From Anaerosinus sp. (GTDB taxonomy: Bacteria > Bacillota > Negativicutes > JARBTT01), in the NCBI GenBank assembly GCA_029240055.1, contig JARBTT010000005.1, positions 1 through 47,259 of the forward strand: a stretch of DNA of 47,259 nt, in the 5' to 3' direction. The translations under genes were made by a program, and so were the position numbers. A model generated the notes under the pieces. That model was not told where the DNA came from. It saw nothing but the letters and a program-made list of their open reading frames with translations, and made no database searches. Shown here in pieces: positions 32,645-43,388 of this stretch. Position 1 is the first letter of the stretch; each line of letters begins with the position of its first letter.

Positions 32645-34021
32645 TTATTTTTTGTTTAATAAAGCAACGAGCTCTTCACCCGTCAAATAAATATCACCAG
32701 CCCCCATCGTCATAACAAGGTCGCCTGCTTGGACAGCCTCACTAAGATATGGCGCGATATCCTTTCGATCTGCAATATAAACAATTTCTTTATGCATATG
32801 ATTTTCTACTTCTACCTTTATCGTCTCTCCAGAAACACCTTCGATTGGCGATTCACCGGCAGAATAAATATCGGTTAGAATAAGGACATCCGCTTCATCG
32901 AAACAAACACCAAATTCTTTGAGTAATAGTTGTGTCCTCGAATAACGATGTGGTTGAAATACACAAATTAAGCGCTTTGGTTTCGTCTGCCTTGCTGCCG
33001 CAAGTGTCGTACTAAGTTCTGTTGGATGATGCGCATAGTCATCAACTACCCATACATCCGCTATACGCCCCTTCGTCTGAAAACGGCGCTTTGCACCATT
33101 AAATTGACGAAGTGCTGCCGCCATAGCTGTAAAAGAAAGCCCTATTTTATGACCAAGAACAATCGCTGCCATTGCATTTAATACATTATGCTTACCAGGA
33201 ATATTCAAGGAAATCATCCCTAAATTTTGCCCACGATGATATACTTCAAACGAGGTTTCTGCTCCATTCGTCGTAATGTTTTTAGCAACATAGTCGGCTT
33301 CACCATCAATTGCATACGAAACATACTTACGATCTAGCGTTTTTGCAATATTTTTAATATGTGAGTTATTAAAACAAAGTATTGCTAAACCATCTTCTTT
33401 AGGTAAGTTATTTAAAAACTTTTCGAACGTTTTTAAAATATTCTCCATTGTACCATAAAAATCCATGTGATCATTTTCAATATTTGTTACAATAGCAAAA
33501 TCAGGTAATAACTTTAAAAAGGAGCCATCACTTTCATCTGCTTCGGCAACTAGATATTCACCATTACCAAGTTTGGCATTACTGCCTAAGTAATCCACTT
33601 CACCACCAATGATAATGCTAGGTTCTACCCCTGCATGATCAAGCATAACACCAATCATGGAAGTGGTCGTGGTTTTACCATGCGCACCAGCAACGGCAAT
33701 TCCTTTTTCTTTATTCATCAAAGTAGCCACAATATCAGAACGATGAAATATTTTTATATTATTTTCTTTTGCTGCAATCACTTCAGGATTTTCTTCAGAA
33801 ATTGCCGTAGAAACAACAATTGCATCTACACCCGTAATATTTTCCTTTTTTTGTCCATAAAAGATGGTAGCTCCTAAGGCTTTTAGTTTTGATAAAATCT
33901 CAGAATCATGTAAATCTGAGCCTGAAACTTGAAAACCTTTTTCCACTAAAATTTTCGCAATTGCGCTCATGCCAGCTCCACCTATGCCGACAAAGTGAAT
34001 TTTATTAATACCATTTAGCAA
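32645..34021 (-). CDS. murC: UDP-N-acetylmuramate--L-alanine ligase
   Basis: Mur ligase adding L-Ala to UDP-MurNAc. The N-terminal domain reads INKIHFVGIGGAGMSAIAKIL. The ATP loop is GAHGKTTTTSMIG. NIENDHMDFYG, VVDDYAHHPTEL, FQPHRYSRT and the final MGAGDIY are typical of MurC. I choose the TTG at 34021, 8 nt after AAGGGGAG; a longer frame begins at 34051 without a site. 458 aa. It is the only MurC in view. Confidence 0.96.
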   Translation of the reverse strand: MLNGINKIHFVGIGGAGMSAIAKILVEKGFQVSGSDLHDSEILSKLKALGATIFYGQKKENITGVDAIVVSTAISEENPEVIAAKENNIKIFHRSDIVATLMNKEKGIAVAGAHGKTTTTSMIGVMLDHAGVEPSIIIGGEVDYLGSNAKLGNGEYLVAEADESDGSFLKLLPDFAIVTNIENDHMDFYGTMENILKTFEKFLNNLPKEDGLAILCFNNSHIKNIAKTLDRKYVSYAIDGEADYVAKNITTNGAETSFEVYHRGQNLGMISLNIPGKHNVLNAMAAIVLGHKIGLSFTAMAAALRQFNGAKRRFQTKGRIADVWVVDDYAHHPTELSTTLAAARQTKPKRLICVFQPHRYSRTQLLLKEFGVCFDEADVLILTDIYSAGESPIEGVSGETIKVEVENHMHKEIVYIADRKDIAPYLSEAVQAGDLVMTMGAGDIYLTGEELVALLNKK

Positions 34022-34106
34022 CGACGTTTCTCCCCTTTCGCGCATCAACAAACCTACCTCAATATGTATTGTATTTTATGCATAAAATATGCAAACTGTT
34101 ACAACA

Positions 34107-35219
34107 TTAACAGTCTTTTGCAAGCTCTATTGCAAGCTTCGCAATTTCTGCCGCGGCTTTCGGTTTTCCTAACGTTAAACTTGCTTTTGCCATAGTATCT
34201 AATCTCGTATCAGACCCTAGTAATCCATCGATCATTTCAATCAATTTCTGCGCTGATAACTCACGATCACGAATGACAAGCGCTGCCCCTCTTTGCTCCA
34301 TTACCATCGCATTATGTTCCTGATGGTTTTCTGCGGCATATGGGTATGGAACTAAAATAGATGGAATCCCTCTGGCTGTTAGTTCAGCAAGACCGACTGC
34401 TCCAGCTCTAAATATTGCTAAATCAGTGATTGCTAGTGCTTTTGGCATATCATATAAATATGGTTTAATCATAATATTTCCAATAGCTTCTACATCTATA
34501 CTTTCATTTTTTAGCTTTGTAACTATGTCATTATACTCATTTTTACCAGTAACATGCAATAGTTGTATACTACTATTTTTAGCAAAATGCCTATGTACTC
34601 CAACCATGGCCTCATTGATACTTCTTGCCCCGCGACTACCACCTGATATTAAAATCGTTTTTTTACCTGAATCAAGACCAAATTCAGCAATACCACTTTC
34701 TTTTTTAGCAGTCATTACTTCTTCTCTGATCGGATTACCAGTAAAAACAACTTTATTCACAGAGAAATATTTTCCAGCCTCTTGATAACCAACCGCGATT
34801 TTATCTACAAACTTTGCTAAGATTTTATTTGTAATGCCTGGGATTACATTTTGTTCTTGGATGATCGTCGGAATCCCCATTAAACTAGCAGCTAGTAAAA
34901 CGGGGCCACAAACGTAGCCGCCTGTACCAATCACCACATCTGGTTTAAACTCTTTAATAATCTTACCAGATTCCCAAATACTTTGTGCAGATTTAAATAG
35001 CGTCTTTAGATTTTCTAGGCTTACCTTACGTTCAAAGCCACGAATATCTACTGTTTTAAAAGCCACCCCCTCTTTGGGAATGATATCCGCTTCTAGGCCG
35101 CGCTTAGTTCCTACATATAAAACTTCGCAATTTGTCGTCATTGCTTGGATTTTTTTTATCAAAGTAATAGCGGGGTAGATGTGTCCACCTGTGCCCCCGC
35201 CCGATACAATTACTCTCAT
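34107..35219 (-). CDS. murG: Lipid II synthase MurG
   Basis: Membrane-associated GT28 glycosyltransferase adding GlcNAc to lipid I. The glycine loop SGGGTGGHIYPAI lies at the N-terminus. The second is ILISGGSRGARSIN. The sugar-nucleotide site is FRAGAVGLAELTARGIPSIL, followed by PYPYAAENHQEHNA. 370 aa, a normal length. AAGGAG lies about 12 nt before the ATG. Confidence 0.97.
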   Translation of the reverse strand: MRVIVSGGGTGGHIYPAITLIKKIQAMTTNCEVLYVGTKRGLEADIIPKEGVAFKTVDIRGFERKVSLENLKTLFKSAQSIWESGKIIKEFKPDVVIGTGGYVCGPVLLAASLMGIPTIIQEQNVIPGITNKILAKFVDKIAVGYQEAGKYFSVNKVVFTGNPIREEVMTAKKESGIAEFGLDSGKKTILISGGSRGARSINEAMVGVHRHFAKNSSIQLLHVTGKNEYNDIVTKLKNESIDVEAIGNIMIKPYLYDMPKALAITDLAIFRAGAVGLAELTARGIPSILVPYPYAAENHQEHNAMVMEQRGAALVIRDRELSAQKLIEMIDGLLGSDTRLDTMAKASLTLGKPKAAAEIAKLAIELAKDC

Positions 35220-35260
35220 TAACTATCTAACGCTCCTTAAACTTAAATATTACGTACTTC

Positions 35261-36361
35261 TTACGAATTTACATTTTTTGATATATTAAGTAAAATACCA
35301 ACACCTGCCATTGTAAAAATCAATGCCGAGCCACCAAAACTTAAAAACGGCAATGGAATCCCCGTGACAGGCATTGAGGCTGTTACCACTGCAATATTCA
35401 TCAACGCTTGCACCAAGATCATCGTCGTTATCCCTGACGCTAATACGCTCCCATAAACATCCGACGCTGACATCGATATTTTAAATCCCCGCCAGGCAAA
35501 TAAGAAAAACAACACCAAAATCGTTGTTGTTCCAATTAAGCCAAGTTCTTCTCCTAAAATAGAAAAAATAAAATCAGTATGCGGTTCTGGCAAATATAAA
35601 AACTTCTCTCGACTACGCCCAAGTCCAACGCCAAAAATACCACCTGAGCCAATGGCGTAAAGGGATTGAATTATATGATAGCCAGTATCTAAAGGGTCGG
35701 CCCATGGATCATTAAAAGCAATCAACCGCTTTAAACGATAGGGCTCCGCAAGTATTGCTAAAATAATACCAACAACACCAACTGCCGTCAAAGACCCTAA
35801 ATGCCAAACTCTCGCTCCCGCAATAAATAATAATACAAAGACCGTACCAGCAATCGATAATGCAGTACCAAGGTCAGGCTCTTTCAAAATGAGTCCAAAA
35901 ATAACCGCCAACATTCCAAGCAGGGGAACGACACCTTTTACAAAACTTTGAATTTTGTTTTGATAGTTTGCTAAATAATAGGCAGTAAAAAGTACCATGC
36001 TTAATTTTGCAACTTCCGATGGCTGAATATAAAGTGAACCGCTTCCCAGCCACCGCCGTGCACCATTTACTACCTTTCCCATTCCCGGAATTAAAACTAA
36101 GATCAATAATACAATCGTAATCAAGATAATGGGCTTTGCTAATTTTCTCCACAAATGATAATCAATATTCATGGTAAAAATCATTGCTAGTAATCCAAGT
36201 ACTGCCCAAATAATTTGTCTTTTTAAAAAGTAATAGCTGTCATTAAAGTTTACATTTGCCGATACCGCACTTGCACTATATACCATGACAATACCTAAGC
36301 CTAATAAAGCCAATACCGAATAAAAGATAATATAATCGGGCGAACCAGGTCTACTAGCCAA
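35261..36361 (-). CDS. ftsW: FtsW/SpoVE-type SEDS peptidoglycan polymerase
   Basis: About ten transmembrane helices. The SEDS signature lies in GARRWLGSGSLYIQPSEVAK, with the catalytic Asp region in LKEPDLGTALSIAG and the conserved LPEPHTDFIFSILGEELGLIG and TGIPLPFLSFGGSAL. It works with the PBP in this cluster to polymerise septal glycan. The start is TTG, 8 nt after AGGAGG. Position between murD and murG fits either FtsW or its sporulation paralogue SpoVE; I keep ftsW because no other copy is in view. Confidence 0.93.
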   Translation of the reverse strand: MASRPGSPDYIIFYSVLALLGLGIVMVYSASAVSANVNFNDSYYFLKRQIIWAVLGLLAMIFTMNIDYHLWRKLAKPIILITIVLLILVLIPGMGKVVNGARRWLGSGSLYIQPSEVAKLSMVLFTAYYLANYQNKIQSFVKGVVPLLGMLAVIFGLILKEPDLGTALSIAGTVFVLLFIAGARVWHLGSLTAVGVVGIILAILAEPYRLKRLIAFNDPWADPLDTGYHIIQSLYAIGSGGIFGVGLGRSREKFLYLPEPHTDFIFSILGEELGLIGTTTILVLFFLFAWRGFKISMSASDVYGSVLASGITTMILVQALMNIAVVTASMPVTGIPLPFLSFGGSALIFTMAGVGILLNISKNVNS

Positions 36362-36373
36362 GCGAATTACCTC

Positions 36374-37732
36374 CTATTTCAATTTGTATACAAGCTCTTT
36401 AAACACTCTTCCACGTTCTTCGAAGCCATCAAACATATCGAAACTAGCACAAGCTGGTGATAATAATACGATTTGAGGTTCTTTTGCTATTTTATGTGCA
36501 AGCTTAACTGCTTCTTCCATAGAGTACCCAGTTTCATGAATGTTAGTAATACCATTTGCAATTGCTGCTTCTTTAAAGCGAGCGGCTGCATTACCAATTA
36601 AAATAAGTTCATCCACTTTTTCTTTAATTAACTGCATAAATTCCGTTAAATCAGTATTTTTGTCATGACCACCAGCAATTAAAATAATATGCCCGGTAAA
36701 TGCTTCTAATGCTTTGATCGTTGATTCTGGATTGGTTGCTTTAGAATCATTAAAGTATCCAACACCATCAATTGTAGTCACTGGTTCGATTCTATGTTCT
36801 ACGCCAGGAAACTCTTTTAACACCTGGGCCATTGCTTCAGCGCCAACACCAGCTAAGAAAGCTACACCAACTGCCGCTAAAGCATTTTCTATGTTATGAC
36901 CACCTTTGATCTTCACATCATCGACAGTGCAGATTTTATAACTTTTACCTTGCCAATTAATCGTTAACCAATGATCTTTGACAAAGGCACCTTCTTCTAA
37001 TTCATGTAATCGACTAAAGAACATTACTGTACTATTGGCGCGCTCTGCCATGCTCTTTACTCTTGCATCATCATAATTTAAGACTAAATAATCGTCTTTG
37101 GTATGATGGGAAAAAATTTGTTCTTTGACCTTTTGATAGTTATCAATGGAGCCATGACGGGCGATATGGTCAGGTGTAACATTTAAAATTGCTACAATAT
37201 GTGGATTAAATTGACTAGAAGCTTCTAATTGATAGCTAGATATTTCGGCAACCACGCAACCTTTTTCGCCAACTCTATGTACTTCACTCGACAATGCAAC
37301 GCCAATATTACCACCAACGCCAACTTCTGTACCAATTTTTTTCATCAATTCACCAAGTAATGTTGTCGTTGTCGTCTTGCCATTTGTCCCAGTAACAGCA
37401 TACAGTGGAACCTTGCATAGACGATAGGCAACTTCAACCTCACTCATTACTTCAACACCGTTTGCAATCGCCTTTTGTACTAATGGAACTGCCATTGGTA
37501 CACCTGGTGATAAAATCAGATAATCAATTCCTGAAATTAAGCTATCGCTTTGTGGCCCAAGTTCTACCGTTACTCCACAATCTCTGAGTTCATCTAAATC
37601 ATATTTTTTTGCTATTTCGGCATTTGAATCACTCAATGTAACAACAGCACCTAACTCTTTTGCTAACTTTGCTACTGCATTACCACTAATGCCAACACCT
37701 AATACAACCACTTTTTTATTTACAAAATTCAT
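36374..37732 (-). CDS. murD: UDP-N-acetylmuramoylalanine--D-glutamate ligase
   Basis: Adds D-Glu to UDP-MurNAc-L-Ala. The N-terminal KKVVVLGVGISGNAVAKLAK, LSPGVP, ATP loop VTGTNGKTTTTTLLG, NVTPDHIARHGS, the FNDSKATNPEST motif and the final LSPACASFDMFDGFEERG are typical of MurD. 452 aa. It follows mraY by 16 nt. Confidence 0.97.
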   Translation of the reverse strand: MNFVNKKVVVLGVGISGNAVAKLAKELGAVVTLSDSNAEIAKKYDLDELRDCGVTVELGPQSDSLISGIDYLILSPGVPMAVPLVQKAIANGVEVMSEVEVAYRLCKVPLYAVTGTNGKTTTTTLLGELMKKIGTEVGVGGNIGVALSSEVHRVGEKGCVVAEISSYQLEASSQFNPHIVAILNVTPDHIARHGSIDNYQKVKEQIFSHHTKDDYLVLNYDDARVKSMAERANSTVMFFSRLHELEEGAFVKDHWLTINWQGKSYKICTVDDVKIKGGHNIENALAAVGVAFLAGVGAEAMAQVLKEFPGVEHRIEPVTTIDGVGYFNDSKATNPESTIKALEAFTGHIILIAGGHDKNTDLTEFMQLIKEKVDELILIGNAAARFKEAAIANGITNIHETGYSMEEAVKLAHKIAKEPQIVLLSPACASFDMFDGFEERGRVFKELVYKLK

Positions 37733-37748
37733 TTTTTATTCCTCCTGC

Positions 37749-38708
37749 TTAACTCGCCATTAATATTGTTAAAGCAATTACACTAAAAACTACACCGGTC
37801 AACCAAAATACCGTAACAACCTTTGTTTCATTCCAACCCGCCAGCTCAAAATGATGATGAATCGGGCTCATCAAAAAAACACGTTTTCCTGTAGTTTTAA
37901 AAGAAGCAACTTGAATAATAACCGATAATGCTTCAATAACAAAAACACCACCAACGATTACAAGTAACGCTTCTGTTTTTGTCATAACCGCAACAGCAGC
38001 TAAAGCACCGCCTAGCGCGAGTGAACCTGTATCACCCATAAATACTTTTGCCGGATGCGCATTAAACCGTAAAAAGCCTAAAGTTGCTCCAGCAACGGAC
38101 ATACAAAAAATAGCAAGTTCTATTTTTAGAAAATACATACAAATAACTGCATAAGCAAGTGCTGCTACCGTTGTAGTTCCAGCTGCCAGTCCGTCAAGAC
38201 CATCGGTTAAGTTTACAGCATTTGTCGTGCCCACAAGTACAAAAAATATTAATACATAGTATAATGCCCCTAAATCTATCGTATGCCCAATAATTGGCAC
38301 CCATAAATCAGTTCCACGCCCCATATAATTGATTGCAATATACGCCAATGCAATTGCCATAATAATCTGCCCTAATAATTTTTGTTTTGCCTTTAACCCT
38401 AATGAACGTTTGAGTACCACTTTGATAAAATCATCTAAAAAACCAATAAGACCATGACCTAGTGTTACAAACAAAGCCAACCACACTTCTATACTATTCC
38501 CTGCAAAAACGATAACAGGGACTACTAATGCTAATAAAATGATAAGTCCACCCATTGTCGGGGTACCTGACTTTATATAATGACTTTTCGGCCCTTCTTC
38601 GCGAATACTTTGGCCAAACTTTAACTTACGAAGCAATGGAATTATTAGCGGTCCACAAATCATCGTGATAATGACTGCCATAATTGCCACATAAAATAAT
38701 ACTGACAT
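37749..38708 (-). CDS. mraY: Phospho-N-acetylmuramoyl-pentapeptide-transferase
   Basis: Integral membrane enzyme making lipid I from UDP-MurNAc-pentapeptide and undecaprenyl phosphate. The motifs are [13 protein letters not shown], the catalytic Asp pair in [39 protein letters not shown] and the C-terminal [18 protein letters not shown]. 319 aa, ten predicted helices. AGGAGG precedes the ATG. Confidence 0.97.
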   Translation of the reverse strand: MSVLFYVAIMAVIITMICGPLIIPLLRKLKFGQSIREEGPKSHYIKSGTPTMGGLIILLALVVPVIVFAGNSIEVWLALFVTLGHGLIGFLDDFIKVVLKRSLGLKAKQKLLGQIIMAIALAYIAINYMGRGTDLWVPIIGHTIDLGALYYVLIFFVLVGTTNAVNLTDGLDGLAAGTTTVAALAYAVICMYFLKIELAIFCMSVAGATLGFLRFNAHPAKVFMGDTGSLALGGALAAVAVMTKTEALLVIVGGVFVIEALSVIIQVASFKTTGKRVFLMSPIHHHFELAGWNETKVVTVFWLTGVVFSVIALTILMAS

Positions 38709-38722
38709 AGCTATCCTCCTGC

Positions 38723-40087
38723 TTAAATCAACTCAATAACCTTTTCCATTTGCATACCACGTGAACCTTTTACTAAGATCGAATCACCAGCTTGTAATAT
38801 ATCTTTTAAAGCTAGCCCTGCCTGACTATGGTTATCACAGGCAACCACCTGCAAGACGCCATTTTCAAGAGCACTGCTTGCAATATATTTTGCCATTTCA
38901 CCAATTGTAACTACTGCATCAATTTTTTTCTCGGCTAACTTCACCCCAATATTAGCATGCGCTTCTACTGCAATATCACCTAATTCCAACATATCCCCAA
39001 GCACAGCAATGCAGCGATTATTCGCAACCTCTTTTAAAGCTTCAATCGCTGCCATCATTGACATTGGGCTTGCATTATAGGCATCATTAATGACAGTGTA
39101 GTCACCAACATGACCAATTGCCAGTCGCATACCGCTAGCCGTAAAATCTGCTAAACCACTTTGCATTTCTTCTGCCGTCAAACCAAGTTCAAAGCCAACA
39201 GCAATCGCTGCAAGTGCATTATAAACATTATGCCTTCCAACCATCGGTACTACAAAAGAATAGGTAGCACCACTAAAGCTGCAATCAAACATCGTTTCTT
39301 GACCATTTATTTTGACATTACTAGCCTTTACATCTGCAGCTTCAGAAAACCCAAATAAAATGACTTTTCCTTTCGCTTTCGCTTGCATCGCACACACATA
39401 GGAATTATCTACATTCAAAATCACTACCCCATTCGCATCCATAGCCTCAACGAGTTCACCTTTTGCCTTAGCGATATTTTCTAGCGAACCTAATAGCTCC
39501 ATATGCGTTTCACCAACATTTGTTACGATGCCAATCGTAGGCGTAGCAATCTTAACCAATTCCTCTATTTGACCGAAACCACGCATCCCCATTTCTACGA
39601 CAGCAACTTCATGATCTTCGGTTAAACTAAACAAAGTAAGCGGCAAACCTATTTCATTATTATAATTTGCTTTTGTCTTTAGCACATTAAATTTACTACT
39701 AAGTACCGCCGCTGTCAAATCTTTCGTTGTCGTTTTCCCATTTGAACCCGTAATCGCAATCACAGGAATAGCAAACGAATCACGATATAGCTTTGCCAAT
39801 TGTTGATAGGCCGTCAAAGTGTTATTGACTTTTATAATCGTAACATTGAGCTGTGCCAGTTCTTCAGCTGTATAATCACCGCTGACAATAATACCAGCAG
39901 CCCCTTTTTCAATTGCCTGATGGACAAAGACATGGCCATCAAATCGATCCCCAATCAGCGCGATAAATAATGCTCCCTCTTTAACCAAACGAGTATCGGT
40001 CACAACTTTGGTAAAATTATGCGCTACTGTTTTTACTACGATTCCAGCCGTTGCTATTTTTACATTTTCTACGGTAAAACTGAGCAT
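38723..40087 (-). CDS. murF: UDP-N-acetylmuramoyl-tripeptide--D-alanyl-D-alanine ligase
   Basis: Adds D-Ala-D-Ala to the UDP-MurNAc tripeptide. Visible motifs are [14 protein letters not shown] (uridine site), ATP loop [53 protein letters not shown] and [11 protein letters not shown]. 454 aa. Its ATG directly follows the murE stop, so the two are translationally coupled. Confidence 0.97.
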   Translation of the reverse strand: MLSFTVENVKIATAGIVVKTVAHNFTKVVTDTRLVKEGALFIALIGDRFDGHVFVHQAIEKGAAGIIVSGDYTAEELAQLNVTIIKVNNTLTAYQQLAKLYRDSFAIPVIAITGSNGKTTTKDLTAAVLSSKFNVLKTKANYNNEIGLPLTLFSLTEDHEVAVVEMGMRGFGQIEELVKIATPTIGIVTNVGETHMELLGSLENIAKAKGELVEAMDANGVVILNVDNSYVCAMQAKAKGKVILFGFSEAADVKASNVKINGQETMFDCSFSGATYSFVVPMVGRHNVYNALAAIAVGFELGLTAEEMQSGLADFTASGMRLAIGHVGDYTVINDAYNASPMSMMAAIEALKEVANNRCIAVLGDMLELGDIAVEAHANIGVKLAEKKIDAVVTIGEMAKYIASSALENGVLQVVACDNHSQAGLALKDILQAGDSILVKGSRGMQMEKVIELI

Positions 40088-41575
40088 TTATTTTAGCCCC
40101 CCGATTGCCTCACGGGCAACTTCTTTATCATCAAAATGAATTGTTTTATCTTTTAAAATTTGATAATCTTCATGCCCTTTGCCTGCAATAATAACGATAT
40201 CACCAGCTTTAGCCATCCCAATTGCCCGATGGATTGCTGTTTTTCGATCCGTAATTTTCTCATGCTGTTTATCACCTAGTACTTCAAGTACCCCAGCTTC
40301 GACTTGCGATAAAATAAATTCTGGATCTTCTGAGCGAGGATTATCAGAAGTTGCAATAATGACATCCGATAACTCAGTTGCAACCCGCCCCATAATCGGA
40401 CGTTTTGTACGATCACGATCACCACCACAACCAAAAACGGTAATGATACGATTCACCGCAATTTGACGAGCTGTTTTTAAAATATTTTCAAGTCCATCCG
40501 GCGTATGGGCATAATCAACGATAACACTGAACTCTTGCCCTTCATCGACCAATTCAAAACGCCCTGGCACGCTGGTAAATAACTCCAACGTTTCTTTGAT
40601 TGTTTCCTTAGCAATATTTTCGGCAAGCGCCGCGCCAATTGCTCCCATAACATTATAAACGTTAAATACTCCAGTAATTTTTAAATTCAATGGAATACTA
40701 CCAAAGTCTCCTATCGCTGTAAAATTAGCCCCACTTGCTAATACATTGATGTCTACTGCCTTGATATCTGAATCATTATGTACGCCATAGGTAAGAACCT
40801 TGCACTTCGTATTTTCAAGCATTGCTTTACTTGCTTCATCATCAATATTGATCACCGCATTCTTGTTCGCTTTTATATTCCCCACTTGCGTAAGCGAAGT
40901 AAATAATCTTGCTTTTGCAGCGATATAATTCTCAAATGTTTTATGATAATCTAAATGATCTTGGGTTACATTTGTAAATATTGCTGTATCAAATTCACAA
41001 CCAACTACGCGCTCTTGCGCTAATGCATGTGAAGATACTTCCATAACGACATAGTCAATACCACTACTTACCATCTCAGCTAAAGTACTTTGCAAGTCAA
41101 TCACATCTGGCGTCGTATTATGAATCGGTAGCACCCGATCTTCGATAATGATTTGAATCGTGCCGATGACGCCAACTTTAAATCCAGCATTTCTTAAGAT
41201 AGCACGAATTAAATAACTTGTCGTTGTTTTCCCATTTGTACCCGTGATGCCAATCATCCGCATTTTTTGTGCTGGATAGTCATAAAAATATGGCACAATA
41301 GACTGCATACTAGCTTTCATATCTTGCACCCGAATTACCGTAACACCTTCTGGCACAACAACATCTTTTTCTACTAATACAGCTACAGCACCATTTTTAA
41401 CTGCTTGCTCAATATAATTATGCCCGTCAACCGTTGCCCCTATCATGCATATGAACAGCGTATTTGCTACCACTTTACGTGAATCATGCGCAATACTTTG
41501 AATGATTTTATCTTCTTTACCATGCACTTGACATTCTGGCAATAAATCTATCAATTGTTTTAATTTCTTTTCCAT
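40088..41575 (-). CDS. murE: UDP-N-acetylmuramoyl-L-alanyl-D-glutamate--2,6-diaminopimelate ligase
   Basis: Adds the third residue of the stem peptide. The motifs are ATP loop GITGTNGKTTTSYL, HNTTPDVIDLQS, EVSSHALAQERV, NVTQDHLDYHKT, VDYAHTPDGLEN and the substrate-choice motif TSDNPRSEDP, which is typical of meso-diaminopimelate enzymes (DNPR). So the wall is predicted to be of the m-DAP type. 495 aa. Confidence 0.96.
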   Translation of the reverse strand: MEKKLKQLIDLLPECQVHGKEDKIIQSIAHDSRKVVANTLFICMIGATVDGHNYIEQAVKNGAVAVLVEKDVVVPEGVTVIRVQDMKASMQSIVPYFYDYPAQKMRMIGITGTNGKTTTSYLIRAILRNAGFKVGVIGTIQIIIEDRVLPIHNTTPDVIDLQSTLAEMVSSGIDYVVMEVSSHALAQERVVGCEFDTAIFTNVTQDHLDYHKTFENYIAAKARLFTSLTQVGNIKANKNAVINIDDEASKAMLENTKCKVLTYGVHNDSDIKAVDINVLASGANFTAIGDFGSIPLNLKITGVFNVYNVMGAIGAALAENIAKETIKETLELFTSVPGRFELVDEGQEFSVIVDYAHTPDGLENILKTARQIAVNRIITVFGCGGDRDRTKRPIMGRVATELSDVIIATSDNPRSEDPEFILSQVEAGVLEVLGDKQHEKITDRKTAIHRAIGMAKAGDIVIIAGKGHEDYQILKDKTIHFDDKEVAREAIGGLK

Positions 41576-41627
41576 TTTTAGATTACCCCCTACTATGTAT
41601 TATTATTACCAATCCTATTAACAATAT

Positions 41628-41633
41628 ATTATA
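41628..41633 (-). promoter_or_regulatory. Candidate -10 box in the PBP-murE gap
   Basis: Perfect TATAAT on the minus strand in the 109-nt gap before murE. The -35 position is poor, so a secondary promoter is only possible. Confidence 0.3.
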
Positions 41634-41684
41634 AACCGTAACAGTATATTTTTACAGTCTAGTTATCATAATTTTTTATTTTAA

Positions 41685-43364
41685 TTAATTTTTTATGTAG
41701 GGAAGTACATCCTGCATTACATTTTTAAACACAGGAGCGGCAATTTGCCCACCGTAATAAATGCCTTCCGGTTCATCAATGGCAACTAAAAAGACAATTT
41801 GTGGTTTATCCGCTGGCGCAAAGCCAATAAAAGAAGCAATATACTTCCCTGGCATATAGCCACCCGCCCCTACCTTCTGTGCTGTACCAGTCTTACCACC
41901 AATACGATAGCCCTCGATGGCAGCGTTCTTCCCCGTACCGTTTGCTACAACACTTTCTAAAACTTCTTTCACTTCCACCGATACCTCATTGGATATCACC
42001 TGCCCTAGCCCCTCTTTTGCAAAACTTTTGACCATAGCACCATCTTTGTTTTTTATTTCTCTGACAATTTGAGGTTTGATATGCTCACCACCATTGATAA
42101 CGGCGCAAACGGCATCTATCAACTGTATCGGCGTTACTGCGATACTCTGCCCCATGGCCATCGTTGCCAGATTAATTGGCGTCACTTTACTCTCTTTAAT
42201 CATGATGCCCTTTGCCTCGCCTGGTAAATCAATTCCAGTCGTTTCTCCTAGACCAAACGCATGCAAATACTTATAGAAGTTCTCAGCCCCTAGACGCAGG
42301 CCAACCGTTACAAAGCCAGTATTACAAGAATTTTCAACAACCTCTTTAAACGTTTCACTACCATGGCCACCATGCTTCCAACAATGGATCGTTCTCCCTT
42401 GTACCTCAATCGCGCCAGAATCAAAAAATCTTTCATTTAAGCTTACGATTTTTTCGCCAAGAGCAGCTGTCGTCGTTAATATTTTAAAAGTTGACCCTGG
42501 CTCAAATGCATTTGAAATAGCCGCATTACGCCAATTTTTCGGTTCATATTCAGCAAAATGATTGGGATTGTAATCGGGACGGTTCGCAAGTGCTAGAATT
42601 TCACCCGTATAAGGATCCATTGCAATAATCGATGCGCCCTTCGCTTTCGTTTCCTGCATCACTTTATCTAACTCACGCTCTACAATTTGTTGAATGACAA
42701 TATCTAAGGTTAAATACACATCATTACCGACCTCTGGTGCAAGATACCGGTGGACCGCATAAGGAATTTCACGTCCTTTGGCATCGTATTCTATGACGAT
42801 ACTACCTTTGTTGCCACGTAGATACTGATCAAAGGTAAGCTCTACACCATCTAATCCCTGACTATCAAGTCCCGTAAAACCAAGTACATGTGCTGCGACA
42901 TTATCCTGTGGATAATACCGTTCTCCTTCTTCAGTTAAACCGATTCCAGCTAAATCTACCTTCCTAACACCTTCCGCCTGCTCCGTTGTGACTTTACGAG
43001 CAATCCATGTAAAAGCCTGTCGTTTTTTTAGCTTATCTAGCAATTTATTCTTATCTAAATCCAAAATAGCAGCCAGATTGGCTGCTGTCGTTTCTACATC
43101 ACGTATTTCAGCAGGTATTGCATAAACAGATTCTATGCTAATACTCACTGCTAACTTTTGTCCTTTTCTGTCATAAATATTTCCGCGCCTTGCTTCAACA
43201 GGTATGTTTCTAATCCGCTGATCAATAGCATTTTCACTCAACCAATGACTCTGGTAAAGCTGAAGATATCCCAGACGACAACTTAATGCTCCCATAATTA
43301 GTATGACAATGATAAGTACCACTGCTAATCTTTTTCGAATGGTAACATGCGATGTTGACGCCAA
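41685..43364 (-). CDS. FtsI/SpoVD-type class B penicillin-binding protein
   Basis: Transpeptidase that crosslinks septal or cortex glycan. An N-terminal transmembrane helix (about 11-29) and a dimerisation domain (ARRGNIYDRKGQKLAVS) come first. The transpeptidase motifs are S291TFK, S346CN and K491TG. The protein stops at 559 aa, about 30 residues after the domain, without the C-terminal PASTA domains of Bacillus SpoVD and PBP2B. Position after ftsL supports an FtsI role; SpoVD cannot be excluded. Confidence 0.92.
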   Translation of the reverse strand: MASTSHVTIRKRLAVVLIIVILIMGALSCRLGYLQLYQSHWLSENAIDQRIRNIPVEARRGNIYDRKGQKLAVSISIESVYAIPAEIRDVETTAANLAAILDLDKNKLLDKLKKRQAFTWIARKVTTEQAEGVRKVDLAGIGLTEEGERYYPQDNVAAHVLGFTGLDSQGLDGVELTFDQYLRGNKGSIVIEYDAKGREIPYAVHRYLAPEVGNDVYLTLDIVIQQIVERELDKVMQETKAKGASIIAMDPYTGEILALANRPDYNPNHFAEYEPKNWRNAAISNAFEPGSTFKILTTTAALGEKIVSLNERFFDSGAIEVQGRTIHCWKHGGHGSETFKEVVENSCNTGFVTVGLRLGAENFYKYLHAFGLGETTGIDLPGEAKGIMIKESKVTPINLATMAMGQSIAVTPIQLIDAVCAVINGGEHIKPQIVREIKNKDGAMVKSFAKEGLGQVISNEVSVEVKEVLESVVANGTGKNAAIEGYRIGGKTGTAQKVGAGGYMPGKYIASFIGFAPADKPQIVFLVAIDEPEGIYYGGQIAAPVFKNVMQDVLPYIKN

Positions 43365-43388
43365 TCATATCTCCCCCAATTATAATTG

